A stretch of 64,000 nt of DNA from Bacillota bacterium (GTDB lineage: Bacteria; Bacillota; Clostridia; Peptostreptococcales; Acidaminobacteraceae). How positions within the stretch are numbered: position 1 is the first letter of the stretch; every line of letters begins with the position of its first letter. The position numbers and the translations under genes are program-made. The DNA is taken from positions 52,543 through 116,542 of the forward strand of contig JAOARG010000067.1 in the NCBI GenBank assembly GCA_025210655.1. The letters run 5' to 3'. Under the pieces are notes generated by a model. The model was given only the letters and a program-made list of their open reading frames with translations, searched no databases and was not told where the DNA came from. Positions 34,546-43,650 of this stretch are shown in pieces.

Positions 34546-36936
34546 ATGTTAACACCAGTTAATTGGCTAAAAAAGTATGTTGAAATAGAAAATATAGATA
34601 TTAAAAAATTAAGCGATGACCTGATTATGTCAGGATCAAATATTGAAACAGTAGAAAAAGTTGGAGAAGGAATCGAAAAGGTTGTTGTTGGTAAAATCTT
34701 AGAAATCCAAGGCCATCCAGATGCAGATAAACTTTTAGTAATGAAAGTTGATATCGGTTCTGAAATTCTTCAAATCGTAACAGGAGCTCAAAACTGTAGT
34801 CTTAATGATTATGTTCCAGTTGCTCTTGTTGGTGCTAAATTACCTGATTTAAAGATTAAAAAGGGTAAACTTAGGGGTGTAGAGTCATTCGGAATGTTCT
34901 GTTCTTTCGAAGAGCTTGGTTTTGAAAAATCAGTAATCCCTAAGGAATTTGCTGATGGAATCCTTATTCTTGATAAGGAATATCCACTTGGAATGGATAT
35001 ATTTGAAGCTTTAGATTTATATGACAATGTAATTGAGTTTGAGATTACGCCAAATAGACCAGATTGTCTTTCTATGATTGGTATGGCTAGGGAAACTGCA
35101 GCTACATTTGATCTTGAGCTTAAGATGCCTGAGTTAAAAGCTTTTGAAGGTGTTGAAGATATTAAGGACTATATTGAAGTTGAAATTGAGGATTATGCAA
35201 AGTGCCCAAGATACATGGCAGGTATGATTAAAGATGTAAAAATCGAAGCTTCTCCAATGTGGATGCAAACTGCCCTTATGAAGGCAGGGGTTAGACCAAT
35301 CAACAATATAGTTGATATCACTAACTATGTTATGCTTGAGTTTGGACAACCAATCCATGCATTTGATTATGATAGATTAGAAGCTAAGAAAATCATCGTA
35401 AGAAACCCTATGGACAATGAAAAATTCGTTACACTTGATGATGTTGAAAGAACTCTTAAGGAATCACACTTAGTGATTGCTGATGGAGAGAAGGCAGTTG
35501 CCCTTGCAGGTATCATGGGTGGACTAAATACAGAAGTAAGTGATACTACTGTTAATGTTCTTATGGAAGTTGCAAACTTCAATAAATCTCTAATCAGAGA
35601 AGCTTCAAAGGAGCTTGGACACAGAACAGAGGCATCTTCAAGATTTGAAAAAGGAATTGACCCTAACACTGCGGAACTAGCTATGGCTAGAATATTCCAA
35701 CTTGTGGAGGAACTTTCAGCAGGTACTATTGTTAAGGGAGTAGTTGATGCTAAGGCTTCAGATAAGGAGAAAGTTGAAATCAAGTTTAGACCTGAAAGAA
35801 TCAGAGGACTAATCGGGGTTGAACTTTCTGATGAAGAAATAGTAAAAATCTTAAATAGATTATATATAGAAGTAAAAAATGAAGATGGTCAGTACACTGC
35901 ATACGCTCCAACATACAGACTTGACCTTCTTAAGGAAATTGACCTTGTTGAAGAAGTTGCTAGAATTTACGGATACAATGTTATTGAGCCTACACTATCT
36001 AAGGATAGTGCATGGGGCGGAAGAACAAATGGTCAACAAATCGAGGACCTTGCAAGGGAGTCACTGATTTCACTTGGTTTAAATGAAATTACTACTTACT
36101 CTTTCATCAGTCCAAAGGCAGTTGATAAGCTTAATATCAATGAAGAGTCTTTATTAAGAAATGTAATTAGATTAAGAAATCCACTTGGAGAAGAGTACTC
36201 AGCAATGAGAACTACACTTCTTTCAAATATGCTTGATGTTCTTGCTAGAAACTATAAGAGAAAAGTTGAATCTGCAAGTGCTTATGAAATTGGTAACCTA
36301 TTCTTCCCTAAGGAAGTTCCAGTAAAGACTTTACCAATTGAAAAGAAATCTTTATGTATGGGTATGTACGGAAAAGACGTAGATTTCTATACAATTAAAG
36401 GAATTGTTGAGAGATTGTTAGAGGCAATGGGTATAAAGGAATATAAGTTTATTACAGAAGAGAATAATAAGACTTTCCACCCAGGTAGATGTGCTACAGT
36501 ACTTTACAAGGATCATGTAATTGGAACAATTGGAGAGATTCATCCTCTAGTAGCAGAAAACTTTGAAATTGATTCAAGAGTTTACTGTGGAGAGCTTGAT
36601 TTCAACATTATGCTTCAAATCACTAGAAGGGATTCAATTTACAAATCTCTTCCTAAGTTTCCAGCTGTACTGAGAGATATTGCTGTAGTAATTGATGAAG
36701 ATGTTGCTTCTCAAAGCATTATTGATATTATCGAAGACAATGGTGGAAAACTACTTGAAAAAGTTGATTTCTTCGATATGTACAAGGGATCACAAATTGA
36801 AAAAGGTAAGAAGAGTATGGCATATTCACTAAGCTTTAGAGCTTCTGATAGAACATTAACTGATGAGGATATCAATAAGATATTTGATAAGATTGTTAAA
36901 AAATTAGAAGAGGGACTTGGGGCTCAGTTAAGATAG
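34546..36936 (+). CDS. pheT: Phenylalanyl-tRNA synthetase beta subunit
   Basis: The 796-residue beta subunit binds tRNA and edits Tyr-tRNA-Phe. It has an N-terminal EMAP-like tRNA-binding domain (GKILEIQGHPDADKL near residue 47, TGAQN near 75), the B3/B4 editing domain (RPINNIVDITNYVMLEFGQP near 251, GHRTEASSRFEKG near 361), B5 (DLVEEVARIYGYN near 466) and a C-terminal FDX-ACB domain (KFPAVLRDIAVVIDED near 704). AAGGAGG precedes the ATG. It has full family length. Confidence 0.97.
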   Translation: MLTPVNWLKKYVEIENIDIKKLSDDLIMSGSNIETVEKVGEGIEKVVVGKILEIQGHPDADKLLVMKVDIGSEILQIVTGAQNCSLNDYVPVALVGAKLPDLKIKKGKLRGVESFGMFCSFEELGFEKSVIPKEFADGILILDKEYPLGMDIFEALDLYDNVIEFEITPNRPDCLSMIGMARETAATFDLELKMPELKAFEGVEDIKDYIEVEIEDYAKCPRYMAGMIKDVKIEASPMWMQTALMKAGVRPINNIVDITNYVMLEFGQPIHAFDYDRLEAKKIIVRNPMDNEKFVTLDDVERTLKESHLVIADGEKAVALAGIMGGLNTEVSDTTVNVLMEVANFNKSLIREASKELGHRTEASSRFEKGIDPNTAELAMARIFQLVEELSAGTIVKGVVDAKASDKEKVEIKFRPERIRGLIGVELSDEEIVKILNRLYIEVKNEDGQYTAYAPTYRLDLLKEIDLVEEVARIYGYNVIEPTLSKDSAWGGRTNGQQIEDLARESLISLGLNEITTYSFISPKAVDKLNINEESLLRNVIRLRNPLGEEYSAMRTTLLSNMLDVLARNYKRKVESASAYEIGNLFFPKEVPVKTLPIEKKSLCMGMYGKDVDFYTIKGIVERLLEAMGIKEYKFITEENNKTFHPGRCATVLYKDHVIGTIGEIHPLVAENFEIDSRVYCGELDFNIMLQITRRDSIYKSLPKFPAVLRDIAVVIDEDVASQSIIDIIEDNGGKLLEKVDFFDMYKGSQIEKGKKSMAYSLSFRASDRTLTDEDINKIFDKIVKKLEEGLGAQLR

Positions 36937-37001
36937 GCTTGTAAAATGTCCATACTAAGGGTAAAATATAATTAGTAAATTCTCTTAAAGGGGTTGTATC
37001 A

Positions 37002-37577
37002 ATGGCTAATAAAAATAAAGTTGTTGTTAAAATATTAGGTCAAGAATATACGTTGGTCAGCGAAGATGATAGAGAGTACATGCAGAAAATAGCTAATTAT
37101 GTTGACGATAGGATGGAAGATATATCCAAAGGCAATAAAAAGTTTAGTACTGCTATGACGGCTGTACTTACTGCTCTTAATATTGCTGACGATTTCATGC
37201 GCCTTAATGATGTTATAAAAGAAAAAGATAATGAAATAGCTAAGGTTCAGGAAGTAGTTGCAAGTAAGGATAATGCTATTGAGGAGTTAAATCAAAGGCT
37301 TGAACGTAAGATTGCTGAATATGAGGATCTTTTTGATAAGTTCAAGATAAATGCTTCTCTTGAAAAAGACCAACCTTTAGTTGACGATGGTGAAAGTGAA
37401 ATATTAAGGGAAGAACTGTATAAGCGTGAGGATGAGCTTTTAGAAGCAAAAAACTTAATACAGGAATTCCGAGTTGAACTTGATAAATCGAAGAGCGAAC
37501 TAGATGATACTAAATCTGAGCTTCAAGAAGCCAGAAGTGAGTTGACTCAGTTTATTGAAGAATTTGATGGAAATTGA
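37002..37577 (+). CDS. zapA: ZapA-like cell division protein with long coiled coil
   Basis: ZapA bundles FtsZ filaments at the division site. The N-terminal ~90 residues match the family (VVVKILGQEYTLVSEDDREYMQKIANYVDDRM). The remaining ~100 residues are a nearly continuous Glu/Lys/Leu coiled coil, so at 191 residues it is about twice the usual ZapA length; such extended forms occur in Clostridia. AAAGGGG precedes the ATG and a TATAAT at 36967-36972 may be its -10. A strong terminator follows. Confidence 0.85.
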   Translation: MANKNKVVVKILGQEYTLVSEDDREYMQKIANYVDDRMEDISKGNKKFSTAMTAVLTALNIADDFMRLNDVIKEKDNEIAKVQEVVASKDNAIEELNQRLERKIAEYEDLFDKFKINASLEKDQPLVDDGESEILREELYKREDELLEAKNLIQEFRVELDKSKSELDDTKSELQEARSELTQFIEEFDGN

Positions 37578-37637
37578 TTATTCAGATAAAAAGTAGTTTG
37601 TATTTTTTAGAATAATTAAATGTAATCAGAAATATAG

Positions 37638-37680
37638 AAACCCTTTAAACAAGTATTAATAAGTGTTTAAAGGGTTTTTG
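37638..37680 (+). terminator. Terminator after zapA
   Basis: AAACCCTTTAAAC pairs with GTTTAAAGGGTTT and is followed by TTTG. Confidence 0.85.
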
Positions 37681-37706
37681 TGTGTAAGAGAATATGGGGT
37701 GTAAAT

Positions 37707-40067
37707 ATGAAAAAAGTTGAACTGTTAGCTCCTGCGGGAAGTTTCGAATCCCTTGTATCTGCAATACAGAGTGGAGCAGATGCAGTATACTTGGCAGGTA
37801 AAAATTTTGGAGCAAGAAGAAGTGCGGCGAACTTTACATTGGAAGAACTAAAAGAAGCGGCGGATTACTGTCATCTTAGGGGGAAGAAGCTGTATCTTAC
37901 AGTGAATACACTGGTAAAGGAAAAGGAAATAGAAGAGTTTGTTAAATTTATGGATCAGGTTTATCCTATTGGAATTGATGCTTATATAGTTCAGGACCTA
38001 GGTATGTTAAACTTAATGATAAATAGATATAAAGATATAGAGCTACATGGATCGACTCAAATGACCTTGAATAATTCTTCATCAATATCTGAAGCTAAAA
38101 AATTAGGTCTATCAAGGGTAGTATTACCAAGGGAACTGGAGACCGATGAAATTAAAAATATCAACAATAGAGTTTCTATTGATACTGAAGTATTTATTCA
38201 TGGTGCCCTTTGTATATCATACAGTGGACAGTGTTTAATGAGCTCTATGATTGGTGGAAGAAGTGGTAATAGAGGTGGATGTGCCCAGGCCTGTAGGCAG
38301 AAATATTCATTAGTGGATATTAAAACAGATGAAGAAGTAGATAATGGATTCCTACTTAGTCCAAAGGATATTATGACTATAGAAAATCTAGGTAAAATAT
38401 TAGATGCAGGGGTTCGATCACTTAAAATCGAAGGAAGACTAAAAAAGCCAGAGTACAATGGAATTGTGGTGAGTCAGTACAGAAAAGCAATTGATGATTA
38501 CTATAATGGTAAAAAAGGATCCTATGATCTTGAAGACATAGAGCAAATATTCAATCGTGATTTCACTTCAGGATATATTTTGGGAGATAAGGGTCAAGAT
38601 ATAATAAATAAAGAGTCACCAACCAATAAAGGTGTTTATATAGGTGATGTAAGTAAGTGGGACAAGAATAATAGGACTATTTCAATAAAACTCATTAAAG
38701 ACCTAAATAAGGGTGATGAACTTCATATAAGAAGAGGCAATGAGAGAGTAGGAACAAGGGCTGACGTAATACTTTTAAAGGGTAATAGAGTTAAGTTAGG
38801 ACCAAAGGGTAGTGTTGTAACTATAGAAGATTATAATTACGATGCTAAGGAAGGTGAAAAAGTATATAGATTACTTGATACAAGTCTTATGGCTAAAGCG
38901 AGGGAAGGATACAATGGAGAAAATCCTATGGTTCCCCTTGATGTAAAAATTACTCTTACTATTGGTAAAAATCCAGTAATTGAAGTTTCTGATGATTTGG
39001 GAAACAAGTCAATAGTAGAAGGTGATGTGCCATGTGAGAAGGCTATAAATAGACCAATGGATAAGGAAAAAGTAATAACCCAGCTTTCAAAGCTTGGAAA
39101 TACTCCTTTCTACATGAATGAGTGTACTGTTGAACTTGAAGAAGGTGTAATTCTACCTGTAAAGGCCCTTAATAATATAAGAAGAAGTGCTGTCGAAGAA
39201 ATATCTGAAAAAAGGATTTCAAGTGATAAGGCCTATGAAATAATGGAGTTCGATTATAGTAGGTCGGAGGCAGAAAAGGAAGATGGATGGATCGATTATA
39301 GATATGTTGTAAGTACTATAGATCAGATAAGAGCCCTTTCTGACAATGGTGTAGATGAAATATTTGTAAGGGACTTTGAATTATACAAAGATGTAGTTAA
39401 TCAGTATGAAAGAGTAGACATATATCCTGTTATTCCTAGGATAATAGATGATAGTGAAGTAAAATATATAATTGACAGTCTATCTGGAAACATACCAGAC
39501 AAAGTGATTAGTGGGAGTCTTTCAATGATGGATTTCTTTAAGGAGAATAATGTTGAAGTAATTGGAGATTTCTCTCTTAATATTTATAATCACTGTTCGT
39601 GTGATGCATTAGGTGAAATAGGTTTCTCTTCTCTTATGTTCTCACCAGAGTTAAATAGGGGAGAGATTGAAAAGTTGATGGAAATCTACAAAGGGAAAAG
39701 TGAATTCCTTATATATGGATACCTTCCTGTTATGACAAGTAAATATTGTCCAAAATCTACTTCGGTAGGATGTAGTTCGTGCGATGGGGATTATTCACTA
39801 AAGGATAAAACAGGTGCTATGTTCCCTGTAGTTAAGGGCTTTAGATGTAAGTCGGAAATACTTAACTCAAAGAGAATATTCCTTTTAGATAGTCTTAGGG
39901 ATATTGAAAAACTTGGAATTGACTTTATTAGGATGGATTTTTACAATGAGGATTATGATTTTGTAAATGGATTAATAAATGCTATAGATGATGAAAAAAT
40001 ATTAGAATTTAAGTCCAATATCCTGTCGGATATTACAAAGGGCCACTATTTTAGAGGTGTTCAGTAA
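37707..40067 (+). CDS. U32 family peptidase / RlhA-like protein
   Basis: A 786-residue protein with an N-terminal U32 domain (VELLAPAGSFESLVSAIQSG at the start, HGALCISYSGQCLMSSM near residue 166, the Cys-rich GNRGGCAQACRQKY near 190) and a C-terminal DUF3656-like region. This arrangement fits the long U32 proteins related to E. coli RlhA, which hydroxylates 23S rRNA; peptidase activity is unproven for most members. A third Cys group (CPKSTSVGCSSC, ~680-691) could join the first in binding an iron-sulfur cluster. I use the ATG at 37707 (MKKVELLAPAG); the longer frame overlaps the preceding terminator. Confidence 0.88.
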   Translation: MKKVELLAPAGSFESLVSAIQSGADAVYLAGKNFGARRSAANFTLEELKEAADYCHLRGKKLYLTVNTLVKEKEIEEFVKFMDQVYPIGIDAYIVQDLGMLNLMINRYKDIELHGSTQMTLNNSSSISEAKKLGLSRVVLPRELETDEIKNINNRVSIDTEVFIHGALCISYSGQCLMSSMIGGRSGNRGGCAQACRQKYSLVDIKTDEEVDNGFLLSPKDIMTIENLGKILDAGVRSLKIEGRLKKPEYNGIVVSQYRKAIDDYYNGKKGSYDLEDIEQIFNRDFTSGYILGDKGQDIINKESPTNKGVYIGDVSKWDKNNRTISIKLIKDLNKGDELHIRRGNERVGTRADVILLKGNRVKLGPKGSVVTIEDYNYDAKEGEKVYRLLDTSLMAKAREGYNGENPMVPLDVKITLTIGKNPVIEVSDDLGNKSIVEGDVPCEKAINRPMDKEKVITQLSKLGNTPFYMNECTVELEEGVILPVKALNNIRRSAVEEISEKRISSDKAYEIMEFDYSRSEAEKEDGWIDYRYVVSTIDQIRALSDNGVDEIFVRDFELYKDVVNQYERVDIYPVIPRIIDDSEVKYIIDSLSGNIPDKVISGSLSMMDFFKENNVEVIGDFSLNIYNHCSCDALGEIGFSSLMFSPELNRGEIEKLMEIYKGKSEFLIYGYLPVMTSKYCPKSTSVGCSSCDGDYSLKDKTGAMFPVVKGFRCKSEILNSKRIFLLDSLRDIEKLGIDFIRMDFYNEDYDFVNGLINAIDDEKILEFKSNILSDITKGHYFRGVQ

Positions 40068-40155
40068 TAATTGTAATAATTCCTTAAAATTCCTATGGTT
40101 AAACAAGTGATATACTATTATGTAGGTAAGAAATTTGTAATATAGGAGTACTGAC

Positions 40156-42528
40156 ATGAAAGAGAAATATTTAAGAATACTTGAGTACGATAAAATTAAG
40201 AATATGCTTAAGGAACATACTACATCAAGATTATCACACGTATTAGTGGATGAACTTGAGCCCTTAAGTGACATAAAGAAAGTTAGGGACCTTCAGCATG
40301 AGACAAGGGAAGCATTTAGTCTTGTAATGATGTCAGGGAATATCCCTTCAGGACCTATACATGACCTTGCTTATCATCTTAAGATGGCAGAGATTGGTTC
40401 AACACTTTCTCCGAGACATCTTATGGAGGTTTCAGATACACTAAGGACAGCAAGGGTAATTAAGAGCTTCATAGTGAAAAGCACTGGAGAAGAAAATAAA
40501 ATACCACTTCTAAAGGGTATGGTAGATATGATCACCTACCTAAAGGATGTTGAAGATGAAATCAATAATGCTATTATTGGTGAAAATGAGATATCTGATA
40601 ATGCATCCAGGGAGTTAAAAAACATAAGAAGATCAATTGAAAACAAGAATTCTGCAATAAGAAATAAGCTAGATTCAATAGTTTCTTCCAGTTCAATGCA
40701 AAAGTTCTTACAGGATAGTCTTGTAACAATAAGACAGGACAGATTTGTTATTCCTGTAAAAGCAGAGCATAGAAGTAGTATTAAGGGGCTTGTTCATGAC
40801 CAGTCTTCATCAGGATCAACCTTATATATTGAGCCGATGGCTGTAGTTGACTTAAATAATCAACTAAAAGAACTGAGAATGAAAGAACAGACAGAAATAG
40901 AAAGAATACTACTTGAGCTTACAATGAAGGTTGGAGAAAATCATGATCTTGTAAGAATTAATCAGACACAACTTGTAAACATTGATTTTATTATTGCAAA
41001 GGGTAAACTTGCATATAGAATGAATGGTGTTGAGCCTAAGTTTAATACAAATGGATTTGTAAAGATAAAAAAAGGAAGACATCCCCTTATTGATAAGAAA
41101 GAAGTCGTTGCAAATGACTTTGAGCTTGGTAAAGGATTTAGAACCCTGCTGATTACTGGACCAAATACTGGTGGCAAGACTGTTACCTTGAAGACAGTGG
41201 GATTACTATCATTAATGGCACAGTCGGGTCTTCATATTCCAGCCAATCATGGTTCTGAATTAAGCATATTTGATAGTATATATGCAGATATTGGGGATGA
41301 GCAGAGTATTGAGCAAAGTCTTTCTACATTCTCTTCCCATATGACAAATATAGTTGATATTTTAGATAATGTAACTAGAAATTCACTTGTATTATTTGAT
41401 GAGCTTGGAGCAGGTACAGATCCAACTGAAGGTGCTGCCCTTGCTATGGCTATTTTAAATAAGCTCTTCAATATGGGTGTAAGCACTATTGCAACTACCC
41501 ACTATAGTGAGCTTAAGCAGTATGCCTTGACTAAGGAAGGTATTGAAAATGCATGTGTTGAATTTGATGTAAACTCTCTTAGTCCAACATACAAGCTATT
41601 GATAGGTATTCCAGGTAAATCTAACGCTTTTGAAATATCTAGAAAACTTGGTTTGAGGGATGAGCTAATTTCAGATGCCAAGGTCTTTATTGAGAATGAA
41701 AATATTGAGTTTGAAGACATTATCTCTTCAATTGAGGATAATAGAAAGAAATCTGAAGAGGAGAGGGATGAAGCAGTTAAGTTAAGACTTGAAGTTGAAA
41801 CCCTTAAGAAAAGACTTGAAAATTCTAAAGAAAAGCTTGCAAATCAAAAAGAAAAAATTCTTTCAAATGCCAAGAAAGAAGCAAGGGATATTCTTAAAAA
41901 AGCCAAGGACGAATCTGATGAAATACTTAGGGAGTTCAGAAAGCTTAAGAATGTAAAAGGTAAAGTTGATAATAAAAAACTTGAGGGAATGAGAAGTAAA
42001 GTTAGGGGAAGCCTTGATAATCTTCAGGAAAAAAGTGTTCCAGATGTTGTTTATAATCATGAAGTACCAAAGAATCTTAAGGTAGGAGACAAGGTTAAGC
42101 TTCTAAACTTGGATCAAGAGGGATATGTGTCTACACTTCCTGATAATAAGGGAAATCTAATGGTACAGGTTGGTATTATGAAGCTTAATTCTAATGTTAA
42201 AAACCTTAGACTTGTTGTAGAAAAAGATGAGCTATCAGTTCAAAGCGGTGGTTATTCCAGCAACTTTAAGAGTAAAACTCAAAGTGTTAAAAATGAAATA
42301 GATGTAAGGGGACAGAATTTAGAAGAGGCTATAGAGTTATTAGATAAGTATCTAGATGATGTTTACCTTTCAAATCTTCAAAATATCACTATTATTCATG
42401 GTAAGGGTACCGGTATTCTTCGTAAGGGGATAAGAGAGTATCTTAAGAAACATAAGGCTGTAGCAGAATATAGGGAAGGAGCCTATGGCGAAGGTGATTC
42501 TGGAGTTACAGTTGTTAAAATGAGGTGA
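40156..42528 (+). CDS. mutS2: Endonuclease MutS2
   Basis: MutS2 is a MutS-like ATPase with a nuclease Smr domain; it acts on branched DNA and, in Firmicutes, on collided ribosomes. The 790-residue protein has the Walker A LLITGPNTGGKTVTLKT (~331-347), Walker B LVLFDELGAGTDPTEG (~415-430), a long coiled coil (520-640) and the Smr domain IDVRGQNLEEAIELLDKYLD to HGKGTGILRKGI at the end. AGGAG precedes the ATG and TATACT at 40111-40116 is a possible -10. Its end overlaps the ribosome-site region of the next gene. Confidence 0.96.
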   Translation: MKEKYLRILEYDKIKNMLKEHTTSRLSHVLVDELEPLSDIKKVRDLQHETREAFSLVMMSGNIPSGPIHDLAYHLKMAEIGSTLSPRHLMEVSDTLRTARVIKSFIVKSTGEENKIPLLKGMVDMITYLKDVEDEINNAIIGENEISDNASRELKNIRRSIENKNSAIRNKLDSIVSSSSMQKFLQDSLVTIRQDRFVIPVKAEHRSSIKGLVHDQSSSGSTLYIEPMAVVDLNNQLKELRMKEQTEIERILLELTMKVGENHDLVRINQTQLVNIDFIIAKGKLAYRMNGVEPKFNTNGFVKIKKGRHPLIDKKEVVANDFELGKGFRTLLITGPNTGGKTVTLKTVGLLSLMAQSGLHIPANHGSELSIFDSIYADIGDEQSIEQSLSTFSSHMTNIVDILDNVTRNSLVLFDELGAGTDPTEGAALAMAILNKLFNMGVSTIATTHYSELKQYALTKEGIENACVEFDVNSLSPTYKLLIGIPGKSNAFEISRKLGLRDELISDAKVFIENENIEFEDIISSIEDNRKKSEEERDEAVKLRLEVETLKKRLENSKEKLANQKEKILSNAKKEARDILKKAKDESDEILREFRKLKNVKGKVDNKKLEGMRSKVRGSLDNLQEKSVPDVVYNHEVPKNLKVGDKVKLLNLDQEGYVSTLPDNKGNLMVQVGIMKLNSNVKNLRLVVEKDELSVQSGGYSSNFKSKTQSVKNEIDVRGQNLEEAIELLDKYLDDVYLSNLQNITIIHGKGTGILRKGIREYLKKHKAVAEYREGAYGEGDSGVTVVKMR

Positions 42529-42532
42529 TTTG

Positions 42533-42973
42533 ATGATACTAGTAAGTTCCTGTTTAATAGGACTTGAAACCAGATACAATGGTGAAGGAACCAGGGATGA
42601 CAGTCTTATGGAATTTTTAAAAGATAAAAGATTTATACCTGTTTGTCCAGAGCAACTAGGTGGTCTTTCAACCCCAAGAAAGCCTTGTGAAATTCAATTT
42701 CACGATGGGGAAGAAAAAATCATCAATATAGATGGTGAGGACAAAACTCACTTCTTTATTAAGGGCGCCAATGAAGTGCTTAAATTAGTAAAGGAGTTTG
42801 ACATCAAGTATGCAATTTTTAAAGAGCGAAGTCCCTCATGTGGAAAGGGAAAGATATATGATGGGAGTTTTTCATCTACTTTGATTAGTGGAGATGGAAT
42901 TGCAGCCAAGATGCTTACAGAAGCTGGTGTAAAGGTATACAATGAGAACAATTTTAAGGAGATGAAGTTATGA
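42533..42973 (+). CDS. DUF523 family protein
   Basis: The 146-residue product matches DUF523: VSSCLIGLETRYNGEG at the N-terminus, PVCPEQLGGLSTPRKPCEI near residue 35 and AIFKERSPSCGKGKIYDG near 92. The conserved Cys residues suggest metal or cluster binding, but no activity is known to me. I choose the ATG at 42533; the TTG at 42530 is too close to GAGGTGA. It lies 4 bases after mutS2 and overlaps the next gene by 4 bases. Confidence 0.9.
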   Translation: MILVSSCLIGLETRYNGEGTRDDSLMEFLKDKRFIPVCPEQLGGLSTPRKPCEIQFHDGEEKIINIDGEDKTHFFIKGANEVLKLVKEFDIKYAIFKERSPSCGKGKIYDGSFSSTLISGDGIAAKMLTEAGVKVYNENNFKEMKL

Positions 42974-43548
42974 AAAAGTTTTTAGCTGTAGCAATGGTAT
43001 TAGTATTAGCCCTAGGTTTCACTGGGTGTGGAAAGAAAAATGAAGATCAAGTTGTTGAAAAGGAAAAGCCAACAGTTGAGGTTAAAGAGGAAGAAGTAGT
43101 CGTAGAAGAGGAAGCAGAAAAAACAGTAAACTATGTATTATATCTTAAGTATAAGAATGAGCCATTCCTAGTGGATTACATGTATGAAGTTAGCTCTAAG
43201 GATAATGATTTAGAGGAAATGGGCGTTGAAAGATATTCATTAGAAAGACTGTTTGATTTCCCAGGAGATGACATGATGGTTACTCCAGTTCCAGAGGGAG
43301 TAAAAGTACTTGGCCTAACAATCGAGAATATGACAGCTAAAGTTGATATTTCATCAAATATATTTGATTCAAAGTTAAGCAAAGAAGAAGGAAAAATATT
43401 ATTATCATCAATCGTAAACACATTAGTTATCCATGAAACAATTGATAATGTTGAAATTTACGTAGATGGAAATAAACTAGATGAATTCTTTGGAAATAGT
43501 GTATCGGCTCCAGTTGAGTTTATCGGAGATGTGTTCCCGGAAAAATAA
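42970..43548 (+). CDS. GerMN-domain lipoprotein
   Basis: A 192-residue surface lipoprotein. The signal peptide ends in GFTGC (Cys20 lipidated), followed by an acidic Glu/Val linker (to ~52). The C-terminal ~135 residues fit a GerMN domain: YVLYLKYKNEPFLV, then VPEGVKVLGLTIENMTAKVD, then LLSSIVNTLVIHETIDNVEIYVDG. GerMN domains occur in the spore germination protein GerM and in other lipoproteins, so sporulation is a hint and not proof. It overlaps DUF523 by ATGA, giving translational coupling. A terminator follows. Confidence 0.85.
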   Translation: MKKFLAVAMVLVLALGFTGCGKKNEDQVVEKEKPTVEVKEEEVVVEEEAEKTVNYVLYLKYKNEPFLVDYMYEVSSKDNDLEEMGVERYSLERLFDFPGDDMMVTPVPEGVKVLGLTIENMTAKVDISSNIFDSKLSKEEGKILLSSIVNTLVIHETIDNVEIYVDGNKLDEFFGNSVSAPVEFIGDVFPEK

Positions 43549-43561
43549 ATAACTTTTATAC

Positions 43562-43603
43562 AAAGGCCCTTTAGGATTTGAATTAATTCCTAAAGGGCTT
43601 TTT
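43562..43603 (+). terminator. Terminator of the mutS2-DUF523-GerMN unit
   Basis: GCCCTTTAGGA pairs with TCCTAAAGGGC across a ~17-base loop and is followed by TTTTTAC. Confidence 0.82.
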
Positions 43604-43650
43604 ACTTATGCTATAATATAGGGATATACGTGATTAGGGGGCTCTGAAAT

